This document shows positions 22,001-33,424 of a DNA stretch of 64,000 nt, piece after piece (position 1 is the stretch's first letter; every line of letters begins with the position of its first letter). The position numbers were made by a program, and so were the translations under genes. The notes beneath the pieces are model-generated. The model ran no database searches, had not been told where the DNA came from, and saw only the letters and a list, made by a program, of their open reading frames with translations. Where the stretch lies: positions 22,987,063 through 23,051,062 of the forward strand of contig CM037472.1 in assembly GCA_021014325.1 (NCBI GenBank), given 5' to 3'. The stretch is from Plazaster borealis (taxonomy: Eukaryota > Echinodermata > Asteroidea > Forcipulatida > Labidiasteridae).

Positions 22001-25000
22001 ATGTTTGAATATCGGCAAGAGGGTAAGTTACCACATGGAGAGAGGCGCCAGAAAGCTGCAAATAATTTTAATATCAAGTAATAAACCACAAGGGAAACTG
22101 ACTGGGTAAATTTTAAATATTTTTGGGGTCAACAAAGAAAAATTGACCAGTGCGGGATTTTAACCTGCGATCTCCGGATTAATGTGCCGGCGCTCTACCA
22201 ACTGAGCTATCTAGCCCTATGTTTGCAGTCTCCCTGTTTTGTCAATATCTTTGTTCGGGGTGTGCCAGATGCACAGATTACACAAATGCACTACACATCC
22301 AGTTTTTGAGTTCCGATACATAGAGGTCAATGAAAAGCTCATATATGACAACATTTGCTTAATTAGTCGGCCTATTTCCTTTATAGCAAATCTTCACAGC
22401 GTGATGTTGGCGAAAAATGAGGGAGGCGGTCACTGAAAGTAGCGAGTTGGCGAGTTGGGCCACCTCACGTTTGAATAGGCAAGGAAAACATTGGTACACT
22501 GTAGAAGTAGAAGTAACACAGGGGAAACACGGATGTCGTGGCCAAGCGGTCTAGTGCACCAAATGAAATTTCTGGTGGCTCAGTCATTACAATGTGGGTT
22601 CAAATCTCTGTCCCAGTATTTATGTCATTGAACAAGACACTCAACTATAATTGCTCCTTGGCGTTACATCCTGACTTATGGATTCTGCCGAGTAAGATAA
22701 GATAAGATAAGATAAAAGCTTGATTATCCGATTCGAACAGTACAGACAACAAAAAAAAGATCTAGAACAATAAACCAACTGACGGATGGATTGAACTGAT
22801 AAAAGAAAGAACAAAATATCAAGAAGATCTAGAGATGTAGAAGTAGAAGTGGAACTAGAAGTACATACAAAGTTAAAATGATGGTGGTTTTGATAAGATT
22901 CATTGAGGAGGTTTGTGTTTCGAGTCCTGGAGCACCACCACATTTGTTTATAGGAACCACCAAAGCACTTCGTAGTGCGTTGTTTGTAGCAACCACCAAC
23001 GCACTTCGTAGTGCATTTATAGGAAGCATCATGCACATCGTAGTGCATTTGTAGGAACCACCAACGCACTTCGTAGTGCGTTGTTTGTAGGAACCACCAA
23101 CGCACTTCGTAGTGCGTTGTTTGTAGGAACCACCAACGCACTTCGTAGTGCGTTGTTTGTAGGAACCACCGACGCACTTCATAGTGCGTTGTTTGTAGGA
23201 ACCACCACCACACTTCGTAGTGCCATTTTACTGGCACCTTACTAAACGGGATGCAACAAAAGAAACAGCATAAAACGTGGAAACAACAAGATGCACTGAC
23301 TATAATTTTGTTTTGTCTTCTGCGATATCCATCTTGAAATTGTGATTTTGATTACTTTTTAGTCTTTTGTATATGCTCTAATCTTTTTAAGGTGATCTTT
23401 TGTAAACAGGGAAATCAAATGTTATGCTTTTTATTATGACAATAAATATTTGTTGAATTGAATTTTGAATCTTGTTGTGCTTTGTTGCATTGAGCATGGT
23501 TAGGATAATAACATTGCCTTGCACCTTCAAGTTCATGGTCTGCAATGTAATGCCAGTTGTCTGCGTTTTTAACAATTCTCCTTCCCAGGGGATGAAGAGG
23601 GGACCGCTGAAGATACTGTAGAGTTTCAGCTGAAGGTGAAGTGCACCAGGAATCCCAACGCTGCCAAGGATGCCACAGATCCTGATGAACTTTATAAACA
23701 CTCTAAAGGTAGGGGCACAACTTAAAGGCACAGATTGTCTAAGACCAGTTTTCTCACTTGGTGTATCCCAACATATGCATAAAATAACAAACCTGTGAAA
23801 AGTTGGGCTCAATTGGTCATCGAAGTTGCAAGAAAATAATGAAAGAAAAAACACCCTTGTTGCATAAATTTCTGTGCTTCCAAATGCCTGAAAAAGGCTT
23901 CAAGCCTGAAGTCTTTTTCAGATTCAAATATTTTAGTGAGAAATGACCTCTTTCTCAAAAACTACGTTACTTCAGAAGGAGTCTTTTCTCACAATGTTCT
24001 ATACTATCAACAGCTCTCCGTTGCTCGTTACCAAGTAAGTTGTTATGCTAATATATATTTTGAGTAATTACCAAAAGTGTCCAGTGCTTTTAAGATGCAA
24101 CTTAATCAAGGTTCTACAGAGGAGACTTTGGAGATCCCCCCCCACCTTCCCCAGAATCGGTATGGAACTAGACCCCTGCCTTGTTCAAGGTTTTGTCATC
24201 GATGTTCAAAATCAAGATTTCAAATTCAGGGCCCAACTTTATCGAGATGTTAAGCAGAAACACTAGTTCTTAAAAAAATTCTGCTGAAGAAAAAAAATAA
24301 GCAGGATACTGTTCACACGCGTTGGTACATATGCGTGGTATTTTGGCTTATTCTGGTAATCACAACTTTTTTGTTTTGCTTAGCTACTTTTAATGCTTAA
24401 GCAGCTCTATGAAATTGGGTCCAGACCTTTGCAGTAAACATTTTTACAATCATGGATAGATGTAGAGGTGCTACTCTAATTATTTATCATTGTGATAGTT
24501 GGTTTTAAAACATAGCATCCTTGTTTAAATGATAAACTCTATAGACCATGCGACAACCTTGTCTACCAAAACAGTGACCTTGTGCATGCCTGGGCATTTC
24601 GTGGCAGGCAAGATGCTACTTTTGTGATTAAGTTTAAGTTTTGCATTGTAACTTCCACATAAAAACAACTGAACCAGCTTTGAGATGTTCCCCTTTCTTC
24701 ATAACCAAAGTTGATAAAAAATGTATGGTGCAAATCTCTTTAAAATGTGAGATTTTAAGTTTATGACGATTGAGCTGTGTATTAATGATGCCTGCAAGAA
24801 GTATGCTTTGTGGGTATTTTGTGGACTTGCGATGCCACATGTTACATGGTAACACCATCAGCAAGGCCTTCACTCTGAAAAGATTTGAATTAAAAAACAA
24901 AACATAGTCCGTTTCCTCAATACTTGGATGTTATATACCTGTACCTTACTGCTGCAAACTGAATCTTGTTCCTTCAACAGTAACGTCAAATTACTTGCAA

Positions 25001-28000
25001 TGGACACCTATTGGCAGTCAAACAGACACGGTAGGTTTTTTGTTTCTCATTGTAAACCTTTGTTGCTGATTAGTATACAAATATTGGATGCATATAGAGT
25101 GCATCATTATAGAATATACTCGTGTTGACTATTCCATTTCATGAGGCAAAGCCGATTGAAATGGAAAAGCCAGATTTCACGGAATGATTTCTGCGATAAT
25201 ACATGAACAGAATGCATTTAATATTTGTTTTATATAAACTCACACGTAGATCCTTGCCATTTGAAATTTGTTCAAAATAAACAAAAATAGACACTCTGAC
25301 GACTCGCCTCATTTGGTCAAACAGGCGGGGAACAACTATTTAGAAAGCAACGTGGCAAAGATTATCTGTATTGGACTCCAATATTAAATTGTTGAGTGTT
25401 GCGGCACTAAATATATTGCAAAATAATGGACGGTTCATGACGCATGTTCCACCAATCAAATGACATGGATCTGTGTGTGTGGTATTTAAGTGAACTTATT
25501 GTTCTCTTAGACACTTTTTACAAAAAGTGTCTTAGAAGACGAGCAGAGTAGAGTATACTGTTCGAAACGTCGAGACCACACCAGATCTTTTCAGGGAGAA
25601 CACTCCCTCCTAAATGAGATTTACGCATGGTTGTACCCGCAAGTTTACTTGTTATAGTTTACTTCTTACCTTTTACAAACTAGCTGTGGTTACAGGGTCA
25701 TTTGTAATTATCAATGATTGAAAAATTGTGATTTTATTTGTTGAAAATACAGTACATGAGATTCTTCCTACTTTAATCTGCTGTCCAATATATTTTGCCC
25801 TTAGAAAAAATCAGCCAAATTACTAATAAATGGATAAATGGACAGCAAAGACTACCAGAGTCTGCATATGTAGGTCACTATTGTACTTGATAAAATGTGC
25901 CTACTTTTTTTCCAAGGGCCAAATATCATGCCTATAAATTGTGAGTGGGTAAAAAAAAAAAAAAAATAGAAAATTAAAATTTGTGTTTCAACTTTTTTTT
26001 TTTAAATTCAGAAAATCGGAGTGGGTGGGTGGGTCAAGAAACTTATTAAAAAAATCTAAATTAAAAAACATTGATAATTCTAAATGGTCTTTTAGCTTTT
26101 CAAAAAAGGTAGCATTGTTTTGATACATTCTTCCACTGCAAGAAAAATACTTTTTTATGCTGGAAGATTTTTACATAATTTTCTTGTAGATATTAATAAT
26201 ACCATAAGTATTATTGAACACTTGAGGGTTTTGACCCAATTCACCTTACGTCATCACCACAATAAATCTTGGTTGCGCAATTTTGGGATTCAGTTCCCCC
26301 GGTGTGATATACTGTGTAGTGCGCATTTTAGGCGAGGCGTGCATTTATGCGCTCAACATATCTTTACATGTAATTTGACTCCCATAATGGCAGACCAAGG
26401 ACAGACAGTAGCTGCATGTGACGTCAATGCAAGGGGTCAATAGAATATAAAGACAGTAATAATGTCTCCTGACGATGACTAGAGCAAGCTAGTCCAAACG
26501 TTGAGACCTATTAAGAACTCACTCCGTGGCAGTGAAGTTATTAACGAGAACTCCCCCCGATCCACTAAGCAAAAGTAGTAGTCCCGACCAATTTTCCTAC
26601 CTTCCGCCCAGGTAGTAGTTAAGAAGCAGGACAGTTCTTTTCAGAACTTGGTAGTCTCCCAAATTCCGAAATCTACTCTGCGACAGTAGAATAGTCTCCT
26701 GAGTTCCGAAATCTACTCTGCAGCAGTAGAATACATAGCAAGACAAGTCCTCAAAGAACAAAATCTACACAGCAAAGTAGATATACACATGGTGTTACCA
26801 CAAACCTAACATACAGTAATAATGTAGTTGATTTACAGCTTGGGTATCCCTTTAGCATGACGTCCATGATACTTGAACATTATTAGATCTATCATTGAGT
26901 CACAGAACCATCTCAGCTCCCTGGGGACAGATTAAGCTCCCTGCTGCCATGTATGCAATATGATGCTTCCAAACCACCAGGAGATTATTGGTTACATTTT
27001 TGACATCACCAGCACAGTCAGGTTACTATGCAATAGAGGCTGAATTACTGTGAGTTAATGGCAGAATTGAGTCGGCAGTCAAGGTGTTAAATAATGATTT
27101 GAGAGGCTAATCATCCCTACTCACAGCTGAGAAGTTGAATTGCAAAGCATGCTGCTAAAACGTGTTCGAGCCGCTGACATGTAAGAGTGCCTTTGGCAGC
27201 CAGCCGCATTGACCCATATGACCATGTAGCACAGCCAGAGATTAAAAGTGTTTGATTTTCCGGAGGGAGGAAAACCAGAGGGCCTCGAAAAAAAACCTTG
27301 TGGCATAGAACAGAACCAACGCACAACTCTACTTACATATGGACCTAGCCAGGAATCGAACCAGGGTCACAGTGGTGAGAGGCAAACGTTTACGCACTAG
27401 CCACCCATGCCACCTTATAAAAATATTATATAACGAGGAAAAATCTTTGTTTTGAAAAAATATATATATATACATTTTTTTCAAAACAAAGATTTGTCGT
27501 CCTTGGTTGATTCACTACTCTGGTTTATCTACTATTTTCCAATAGTAGGTACTGACAAAAGTACGCAGAAGTAGACATCTCTTATTGTTTTGTGTTCATT
27601 ACCAATGTTGTTGTCTTTTGTTTTTGGTGTGTAGTTTGCAGAAGGAGCAATTCATTCAGTCCATGACGACATTCTACTGGCCAAGCTTAGACCCGGTCAA
27701 GAGATGGACATCAGGATGCATTGTGTTAAGGGTGTAGGAAAGGACCATGCTAAATTCTCACCTGTTGGTAAGTCAGCCAATGTATAGGATGCTTTTTCAT
27801 TCCTGGAATTTCATCTTTGAGTGTGCAAGGTTGTTTTTATTTTGCAAAGGGCACTTCCTTTGGAAAATCTTAAAGTCTTTGGGAAACTTTTGAAGGGACA
27901 TCAAGGCCAAGACCAGGGGGCAATGGAGGCCTTGGTAATGTAATAATATGCTGTAAATGTATCTACACAACAGGGTTCACATGCACATGCTAGCTTTCGG

Positions 28001-30984
28001 GCCAATTGCGGGCAGATAAGCACAAATTATAGGCCGATATGCATGAATTATGGGCCAATACATGCGATCTACGGGCCGATACACAAACAAAATAAAAAAG
28101 TAAGATCAAATTTACAATAATCATAAAATAAAGACATTTAAAATACTCCAGATTGCACAGTAGAGCTTTTAAATAAAAAAACATTTGGAGGACCTCATTC
28201 CAATTCAGCGTGCTTTTGCAAAACTTGCAAAATTTGTGTCCAGAAAGCCCCACAGTTCAAAGAAATCCTGTACACACATAGTTATATGTACAGCTAAACC
28301 ACCATACACAATCTGTGCAGTTGAATGGTTTCAAATGGTTGGTCAACTCGCTAGGAAATGTTACCAAGGGTAGGAGGGTTAATTAATTACTTGATTGAGT
28401 TCGATTTTTGTTGCTGTACCTTGTCTCATTGATTCATACGGAGAGGTATCAATTACATGAACTCTGTTTTGATTGTCTGCACAGCTACAGCATCGTATAG
28501 ATTACTACCAGAGGTTATACTCACACAGCCTGTAGAGGGCGACAGAGCAGACAAACTGGCTGCGTGTTTCTCCCCAGGAGTCATCGAGGTCAGAGAAGTC
28601 GATGGTGAGTGGCGTGTCATCGCATTGGACTAAAGCTCTGGTGTTTCTGATCAGCAGATTGTGGGTTTGAATCCAGCAGATGATTTCTCGAAACTTTACG
28701 CAACTGCGTAAGTCCACTTGTGCAACATTTATTGTGTAAGTTATGCAACACTTACTACAAGAAATCTTACAAGTGGACTTACGCAGTCGCGTAAAGTTTT
28801 GTGAAATCGGCTCTTGGTCTTGACACTTGTGTCACTTAACCATTATGGCTTTGTCCTTTGGATGGGACGTAAAGCCATTGGTCCCGTGTGTTGTGTAACG
28901 CATGTAAAAGAACCCAGTTACACTGTAGCGCTAAGAGAAGAGATTTGCCGTGTTGTTTCAGGCAGTGGCAGCTGAATGCGCCACAGCACCTTGTAAACCC
29001 TTACAAGGTGTTGCATAAATAAAATTCAAAAACCTGTCCGGAAATAAGTAATGATGAAGCGCTGTATAAAAACTAGTTATTATTATCATTTATCACTGTA
29101 TTTTTTTGTTTATTTCATGTTTTCATTGATTTGAGTGAAAGACCGGAAGGTCAAGGCAAACACACATTTTGATTTTGAAGCAACAATGATTTTTACATTA
29201 ATATTTACCCGAATGATTCCTGATGTTGGTGTTTGCTTTTTATTGTCAACAGGCATCAAACAAGCTGTAGTAGTCAACGCCAGACAAGATACATGCAGCA
29301 GAGATGTTTTAAGACACGAGGTAAGTTGGTCCGATTCTACCGGCGGATAACATCCAGGAGCATGGGCCCAATTTCATAGAGCTGCTCAAGCAACAAATAT
29401 TGCTTACAAATTTCCTGCTAAGCAAAAGAAGCAGGATACCAGTCACAGATGGTACATGCGAAATAGTATTTTGTCTGGTTACCTTATACTGGTAAGCAAA
29501 ATTTTTGTTGTGCTTTGCTACTTTTTGTGCTTAAGCAGCTCTATGAAATTGGGCCGTGTTCATGATTCTATACTTAATTTCTACATGAGCTGTCTGACGT
29601 GAAATAATGATTTTGTAATGCATTGTGTGGACAGACATGATCCAAAAACCTGTTTTGTCACCTCAACATTGTGCCCTGATTTTGAGCTGTGATTTTTTAA
29701 TTGTGAGGAGGAGAATGAAACCCTATAGATTTAGTGAAATGTTTTTTCAAGATTATCTTTGGTTTGATGAGGAAGATAGTTATTTCTTAGCCCCAAATAA
29801 CAATCAGGAGGGTTGATTACTATCAAAATTTAAGGAGGTGTTCACTTTATTTTAAATGAAAATCTAAAGTTCAAACTAATGGTTGGTTTTATACAGGATT
29901 AGTAAGGATAAGAAACATCATTGCTTAATTTAAGTCTGAAAGCTTGGTTACTATGAAGTTCATTCTAGAACCATTTTTTCTCTGAAATATTTCCCTTTGA
30001 AATGAATTCAAATTCAAGAAACTATCTGAGAACCTGAACAAATACAACAGCTGATTTCGGTTGTAACAACCAAAATTAAGGACAATGTGTTTACATGCTG
30101 AAAATTATGCATGGTTTTTCAGTATTTTCTCCTGACTCACACAACGGATTAAGACCAAATTTTCACAGGTTTGTTATTTCATGAATAAAGATATGGTTGA
30201 TCACACAAAACATGAACACTGTCTGTGACTATTTTGTCAGCTCTACCAATCCTTCCTTTAAGCTTTTCATTCTATTGATGTTTTTTCTCTCCCTCTGTAG
30301 GACCTTAAAGATTGTGTAAAGCTCAACAGAGTACGAAATCATTTCATATGTAAGTAGATTGTCTAAGAATGTTTTTAGATCATGAATACATGTATTAGAT
30401 CACCGTTTTTCATGAAGTGACGAATGTGCTCAACAGCCCAAATTCTGTTTGTTGAGAAAATTGCGTTTGAATGTGAACTATTTTTCAAACTGCTGCTTTG
30501 GAGATGGCCTACTATCGTAGTTTTTTATTTAACTACAAAAAAAACTGATTTCTTCAGTCATACAGTTGCAAGATTAAAAACATATGGACAGTTGTTAATC
30601 TTGCAGAAAATAGTGCTGAATAAAGTTACTTATGTATACAAATTTGGTGGAGAAGTTTTCACAACTATTATATAGAATGGAATTTTCGGCATAAGGTTTT
30701 CTTTTGCTCAGTAACATTGTAAAATGCTAAGCAAATTGATGTGCAACTTTGAGCCTTTGCAATGATTTGCCGTGTTCTGTGCATAACCATTACAATTTAA
30801 GTGAAATAATATTACTAAAGAATTTGAATTTGATTGCACCTGTTTTTTGTTGCATTTAGTTTCAGTGGAAACAACTGGTGCCCTGCAACCGGAGACACTG
30901 GTGTCCGAGGCCATCAAGATACTTATGACAAAGAGCCGAGGGTTCAAGACTGAACTGGAGCTGCTTGGGTCACAGCAAAGATGA
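19061..30984 (+). CDS. POLR1C: DNA-directed RNA polymerases I and III subunit RPAC1 (POLR1C), complete
   Basis: Eleven exons: 19061-19120, 20422-20493, 21151-21258, 21890-22022, 23589-23708, 24981-25030, 27635-27767, 28485-28604, 29253-29320, 30301-30349, 30860-30984 (TGA). All have AG/GT borders and compatible phases, giving 345 residues against 346 in human. The protein is the alpha-like subunit shared by Pol I and Pol III, which pairs with POLR1D to nucleate assembly. Diagnostic stretches are [31 protein letters not shown] (the alpha-subunit dimerisation signature), [52 protein letters not shown] and LVSEAIKIL. The start is the first ATG after the divergent promoter and fits the human N-terminus. 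It acts in the nucleolus and nucleoplasm. Introns carry many repeats but all splice sites look intact. Confidence 0.96.
19645..20032 (-). mobile_element. Family B' TIR element, about 380 bp (copy 1)
   Basis: Ends in CAATTACCAAACGTGTTCAG...CTTTAA on the right and a diverged TTAAAGG...CACAATTGGTAATG on the left. It aligns over its whole length with 44612-44990 and, inverted, with 23722-24093. It is in POLR1C intron 1. Confidence 0.75.
21300..21440 (+). repeat. Dispersed repeat with CCCC/TGCCCCTT modules
   Basis: Shares CTTGGTGCCCCTTGAAATG, CAATTTTCCCATAGAG and CTTGCCCTTACAA with 49650-49765 and, more weakly, 61985-62105. Non-coding; located in POLR1C intron 3. Confidence 0.55.
22064..22217 (-). 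mobile_element. tRNA-derived SINE, family A (copy 2)
   Basis: The head on the minus strand (22217-22144) has TAGCTCAGTTGG and a box B changed to GGTTAAAATCC, so Pol III promoter strength is probably reduced. The body matches 12038-12112. It starts about 40 bp after the POLR1C exon 4 donor. Confidence 0.8.
22534..22690 (+). mobile_element. tRNA-Leu-like SINE, family B (copy 2, truncated)
   Basis: Head with GTGGCCAAGCGGTCTAGTGC and box B GGTTCAAATCT, followed by the family body (TTGCTCCTTGGCGTTACATCC), then cut off by a GATAA microsatellite at about 22690-22715. In POLR1C intron 4. Confidence 0.75.
22932..23222. repeat. 36-bp tandem array, each unit with a perfect small hairpin
   Basis: Eight copies of a unit containing TTTGTAGGAACCACCAA and CGCACTTCGTAGTGCG. 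The second part is a palindrome, so each unit can form a five- to six-base-pair stem-loop. One copy is shortened. The long minus-strand reading frames over it (117 and 198 codons) follow from a 36-bp unit, a multiple of three without a stop in two frames. I see no sign of a real protein. In POLR1C intron 4. Confidence 0.85.
23722..24093 (+). mobile_element. Family B' TIR element (copy 2)
   Basis: Starts CTTAAAGGCAC and ends CCAGTGCTTTTAAG, with the family interior (TTTCTCACTTGGTGTATCCC, AACACCCTTGTTGCA, CTCCGTTGCTCGTTACCAAG). Its left end is only 13 bp past the end of POLR1C exon 5 (23708), so it inserted almost on the splice donor without destroying it. Confidence 0.75.
24229..24423. mobile_element. 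Family A foldback MITE
   Basis: Starts GGGCCCAACTTTATCGAGATG, ends GCTTAAGCAGCTCTATGAAAT plus TGGGTCC. Interior has CAGGATACTGTTCACACG and GGTATTTTGGCTTATTCTGG in the family order. In POLR1C intron 5. Confidence 0.75.
25511..25580 (+). repeat. Hairpin plus diverged hammerhead-like core
   Basis: ACACTTTTTACAAAAAGTGT forms a hairpin at 25511-25530. It is followed by GAAGACGAGCAG...CTGTTCGAAACGTCGAGACC, where GAGCAG/CTGTTC pair and GAAAC follows. The layout resembles the motifs at 26464 and 6412, but the rest of the repeat is not shared. Confidence 0.4.
26464..26815 (+). repeat. Dispersed repeat with hammerhead-like core (copy 2)
   Basis: Matches the reverse complement of 6065-6412. It begins with a motif (26464-26507) containing CTGACGA, a perfect six-bp stem GACTAG/CTAGTC and CAAAC. 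GTCTC before it pairs with GAGAC after it. It also contains the doubled CTACTCTGC.GCAGTAGAAT units (about 26677-26735). In POLR1C intron 6. Confidence 0.6.
27110..27415 (-). mobile_element. tRNA-derived SINE-like repeat
   Basis: The minus strand from about 27415 reads GGTGGCATGGGTGGCTAGTG and later GGTTCGATTCCTGGCTAGG, a good box B with a tRNA-like spacing. The rest (27110-27340) is unclassified. In POLR1C intron 6, about 220 bp before exon 7. Confidence 0.5.
28630..29095 (+). mobile_element. SINE family B body interrupted by a foldback MITE
   Basis: Box B-like TGGGTTTGAATCCAGC at about 28663 is followed by an inserted MITE (28684-28812). The SINE body then resumes (GGATGGGACGTAAAGCCATT, GGTCCCGTGTGTTGTGTAA, AAAGAACCCAGTTACACTG) and ends in a TTATTATTAT tail near 29090. 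It lies in POLR1C intron 8, starting about 25 bp after exon 8. Confidence 0.65.
28684..28812. mobile_element. Family D foldback MITE
   Basis: The arms pair over about 38 bp: GATTTCTCGAAACTTTACGC and GCGTAAGTCCACTTGT on the left, their inverses ending TTTTGTGAAATC on the right. The GATTTC(A)CAAA end is shared with the element at 32082-32221. Confidence 0.8.
29364..29555. mobile_element. Family A foldback MITE
   Basis: GGGCCCAATTTCATAGAGCTG at the left, TTAAGCAGCTCTATGAAATT then GGGCC at the right, 192 bp. It begins 44 bp after POLR1C exon 9. This copy is closest to the apparent family consensus for the 190-bp form. Confidence 0.85.
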
Positions 30985-32081
30985 CATCATCAAACATGAA
31001 CTGTATTAGAAATCCACCATTATTATTAACGGAGGATGATATAACACCTAGACCATTGACAGTATATAAATTTGCTGACATACATTTAGGATTTCTAGTC
31101 GATGATATTGTTGAGTAAGCGTTTCGATTATTTTGAAAAGATTGGTGAGGAAGAAATAACATTTGAGATTTGTTATCCCGTTAAGAACACATCCCCATTG
31201 AAAAATGGATCAAACAAGTCAATCAGTTGATATTGGTCGAAAATTTGTCAGAATGCACTGTCACAGCTGTGAGTGTTACCAGCCAATGGTGCTCTCCTCA
31301 TTCTGCAGCATTCACAGTAACAAAAATACCTCAAGAAGTACATACAGCATTCACAATGGCTTCTTGTCATCAGCGAAGCTCGTGGTCTAGTTGTATTCCA
31401 GGTAAGAAAACTGCTCTAGATGGCGGGGGGTCATTGGTTCAAATCCAACCCAAGTAGTATGCAGGACTTTGTTGGAAAAGCACTAGGTGTACAGTACCGA
31501 TCACACATCGTTGTAGGGTAAAACACAAACAACAAAGTTCAAACTAATCAAGACTTATTTTAAAGAGGTGTATTTTTCTTTGAGTCCACTCTGTGGCGAT
31601 TGATTAATACTGCTTTTATCACATCATGAAAGACTATAACATGTACCCCCAACCATTAAAGCATGAATAATGACACTTTGTATGCCTGAAACAGGCTTCA
31701 GCCCAGGCATCAGTATCAGTGTGAGATCTTCATGTTTAAACACTGATCAAATGTTGATTTGAATGGGCGCCAACCAAGATGACTGTACTACATAAGAGTC
31801 ATACATGTATATAAGAACAAGGGGGTGTATAGAAACCATGCGACATGACCCGTCATAAAGCATTTCTGCCTATTGAGACAATGGTGATCCTGGTCACTTA
31901 TCAGTTTACATGGCAAACATCTGTCAAGTTGATATTCGTATGCAATTGACCCATAGGGCTTTGTGCCCATCGTGGTTCAGTGGAGTTCCCTGCATCCTCT
32001 AGGTAGTCACTCTGTGCTGTACTATGATAAACAAAGGGCCATTCATCATTTTGTTTTATCCTTGAAATTTAGTACAGCCCT

Positions 32082-32221
32082 GGGGTCGATTTCACAAAAC
32101 TCTTCCTAACTTAGGACTAGTCCTAGGCAATGCTAAGAGATAGGACTAGTCTTAAGTTACGACCAGTTACTGGTCCTAACTTCAGATAAGACTAGTCTTA
32201 TCTCTTTGTGAAATCGGCCCC
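32082..32221. mobile_element. Family D foldback MITE
   Basis: Left end GGGGTCGATTTCACAAAACTC, right end its approximate inverse TTTGTGAAATCGGCCCC. The interior holds several AGGACTAGTCCTA / AGACTAGTCTTA palindromes, giving repeated alternative pairings. Confidence 0.85.
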
Positions 32222-32389
32222 TTGTCAATTTATGTATTCAGTCTGTAAATACAACAGTTTGTGTATAGACCTTTATCATGCAGAATCTATCTTTTTTACA
32301 TTCCTTGACCCCAGTAACAATAATGAATACTGATACTCATTGGATAAGAAGGGGGGGCCAGACTAATTTTGCATCCTGTCAGGTGCGTT

Positions 32390-32515
32390 GAAACTTAGGA
32401 TCCGTCCGAATTAGGGGCTGTGGCTTGATTGTCATGTGAACAAGCGTTGAAGCACAGTATAACCATAGCAACAGCCGCTGCTATTGTCACAGCTGATAAT
32501 TCAGACACAACCTTG
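32390..32515. mobile_element. Family H inverted-repeat element
   Basis: Left arm GTCCGAATTAGGGGCTGTGGC, right arm GTCACAGCTGATAATTCAGACAC; the arms are roughly inverse. The middle resembles 16040-16110 (CAAGCGTTGAAGCACAG versus GGCTTCCAATGCTTCAACAC, inverted). Confidence 0.5.
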
Positions 32516-32967
32516 TAATTTGAATATTCACCCAGTACACCTGACGGCATCATCGCAATAATGTAGTACCATTTTGGGAGTCCCCATGTGTTATTCAGTG
32601 TAAAGGGCATTTAAGGTGATGCAGCATTTACATACGTTCCATAATTTTGAAGTGCACTTCGAGACCCAAAGTGGTGGGCGTGGCAGATATAGCCACTTGT
32701 AACATTGGTGCAAGGGGTAAATAGGGGAAAGAAGATCAATAATGTATGCACCATGATAACTGTCTCTTTTATTCTTTAAAGAACAGAATAAAAATAAACC
32801 ACCCCAATGAAAGAAGCAAAATGACCACGTTTCCACTTTGGATATACTTTATTACATTATGCCTCCTTGAGTACCAACTATCACATGATTTGCAATGCCT
32901 TAATACGGTAATGTGAGCTACATTAAATACATAGACACTGCCGCTACCAACTGCACATATCCAGTTC

Positions 32968-33424
32968 TTAAAGAGCAAGGGAAATGTCAAATTCAATTTT
33001 GTGATGTACTCATTATCCAATAGATATAGTGTTCATGTGAGTGGGGGAAAAAGTACAAGTCTCTAACCTCATGTTAAAATGGGGTAAATTGCCATTGTAT
33101 CGATACCCTTCCAGTGCAAACAAATTTGATGTCATCAAGGCCCAATTTCATGGCTTTGCTTACCACAAAATTCTGCGCTTACATCCCATAGAATTATGTA
33201 CTTTACAGGGCTTAGCAAGTGTATAATTCCGTGGTAAGCAGGGCCATGAAATTGGACCAGGGTGTTTTGGATGTTGACAAATTTTGCACTGGAAGGGTAT
33301 CAAATACAATGGCAATTAGTGTGAGTTTAGAGACTTGTAATTTTCCCCCACTCACATTGGGACTTTATCTATTAGAAAATAAATACATCACAAAATTAAA
33401 TTTGACATTTCCCTTACTCTTTAA
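32968..33424. repeat. Large nested palindrome with a family A MITE at its centre
   Basis: An outer inverted repeat of about 165 bp per arm (32968-33137 and 33259-33424) has matching landmarks: TTAAAGAGCAAGGGAAATGT and its inverse, GTGAGTGGGGGAAAA and TTTTCCCCCACTCAC, GATACCCTTCCAGTGCAAA and TTTGCACTGGAAGGGTATC. The centre (33139-33258) is itself a palindromic family A element (GGCCCAATTTCATGGC and inverse). Arms are about 85-90% matching by eye. Confidence 0.8.

Noticed and set aside
22690..22715. GATAA run as a CRISPR or regulatory array
   Set aside because: A simple microsatellite at the end of a truncated SINE; no spacer structure.
22641..23237. 198- and 117-codon minus-strand frames as a repeat protein
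   Set aside because: They lie over the 36-bp hairpin array and a SINE end in an intron of POLR1C; unit length explains the open frames.
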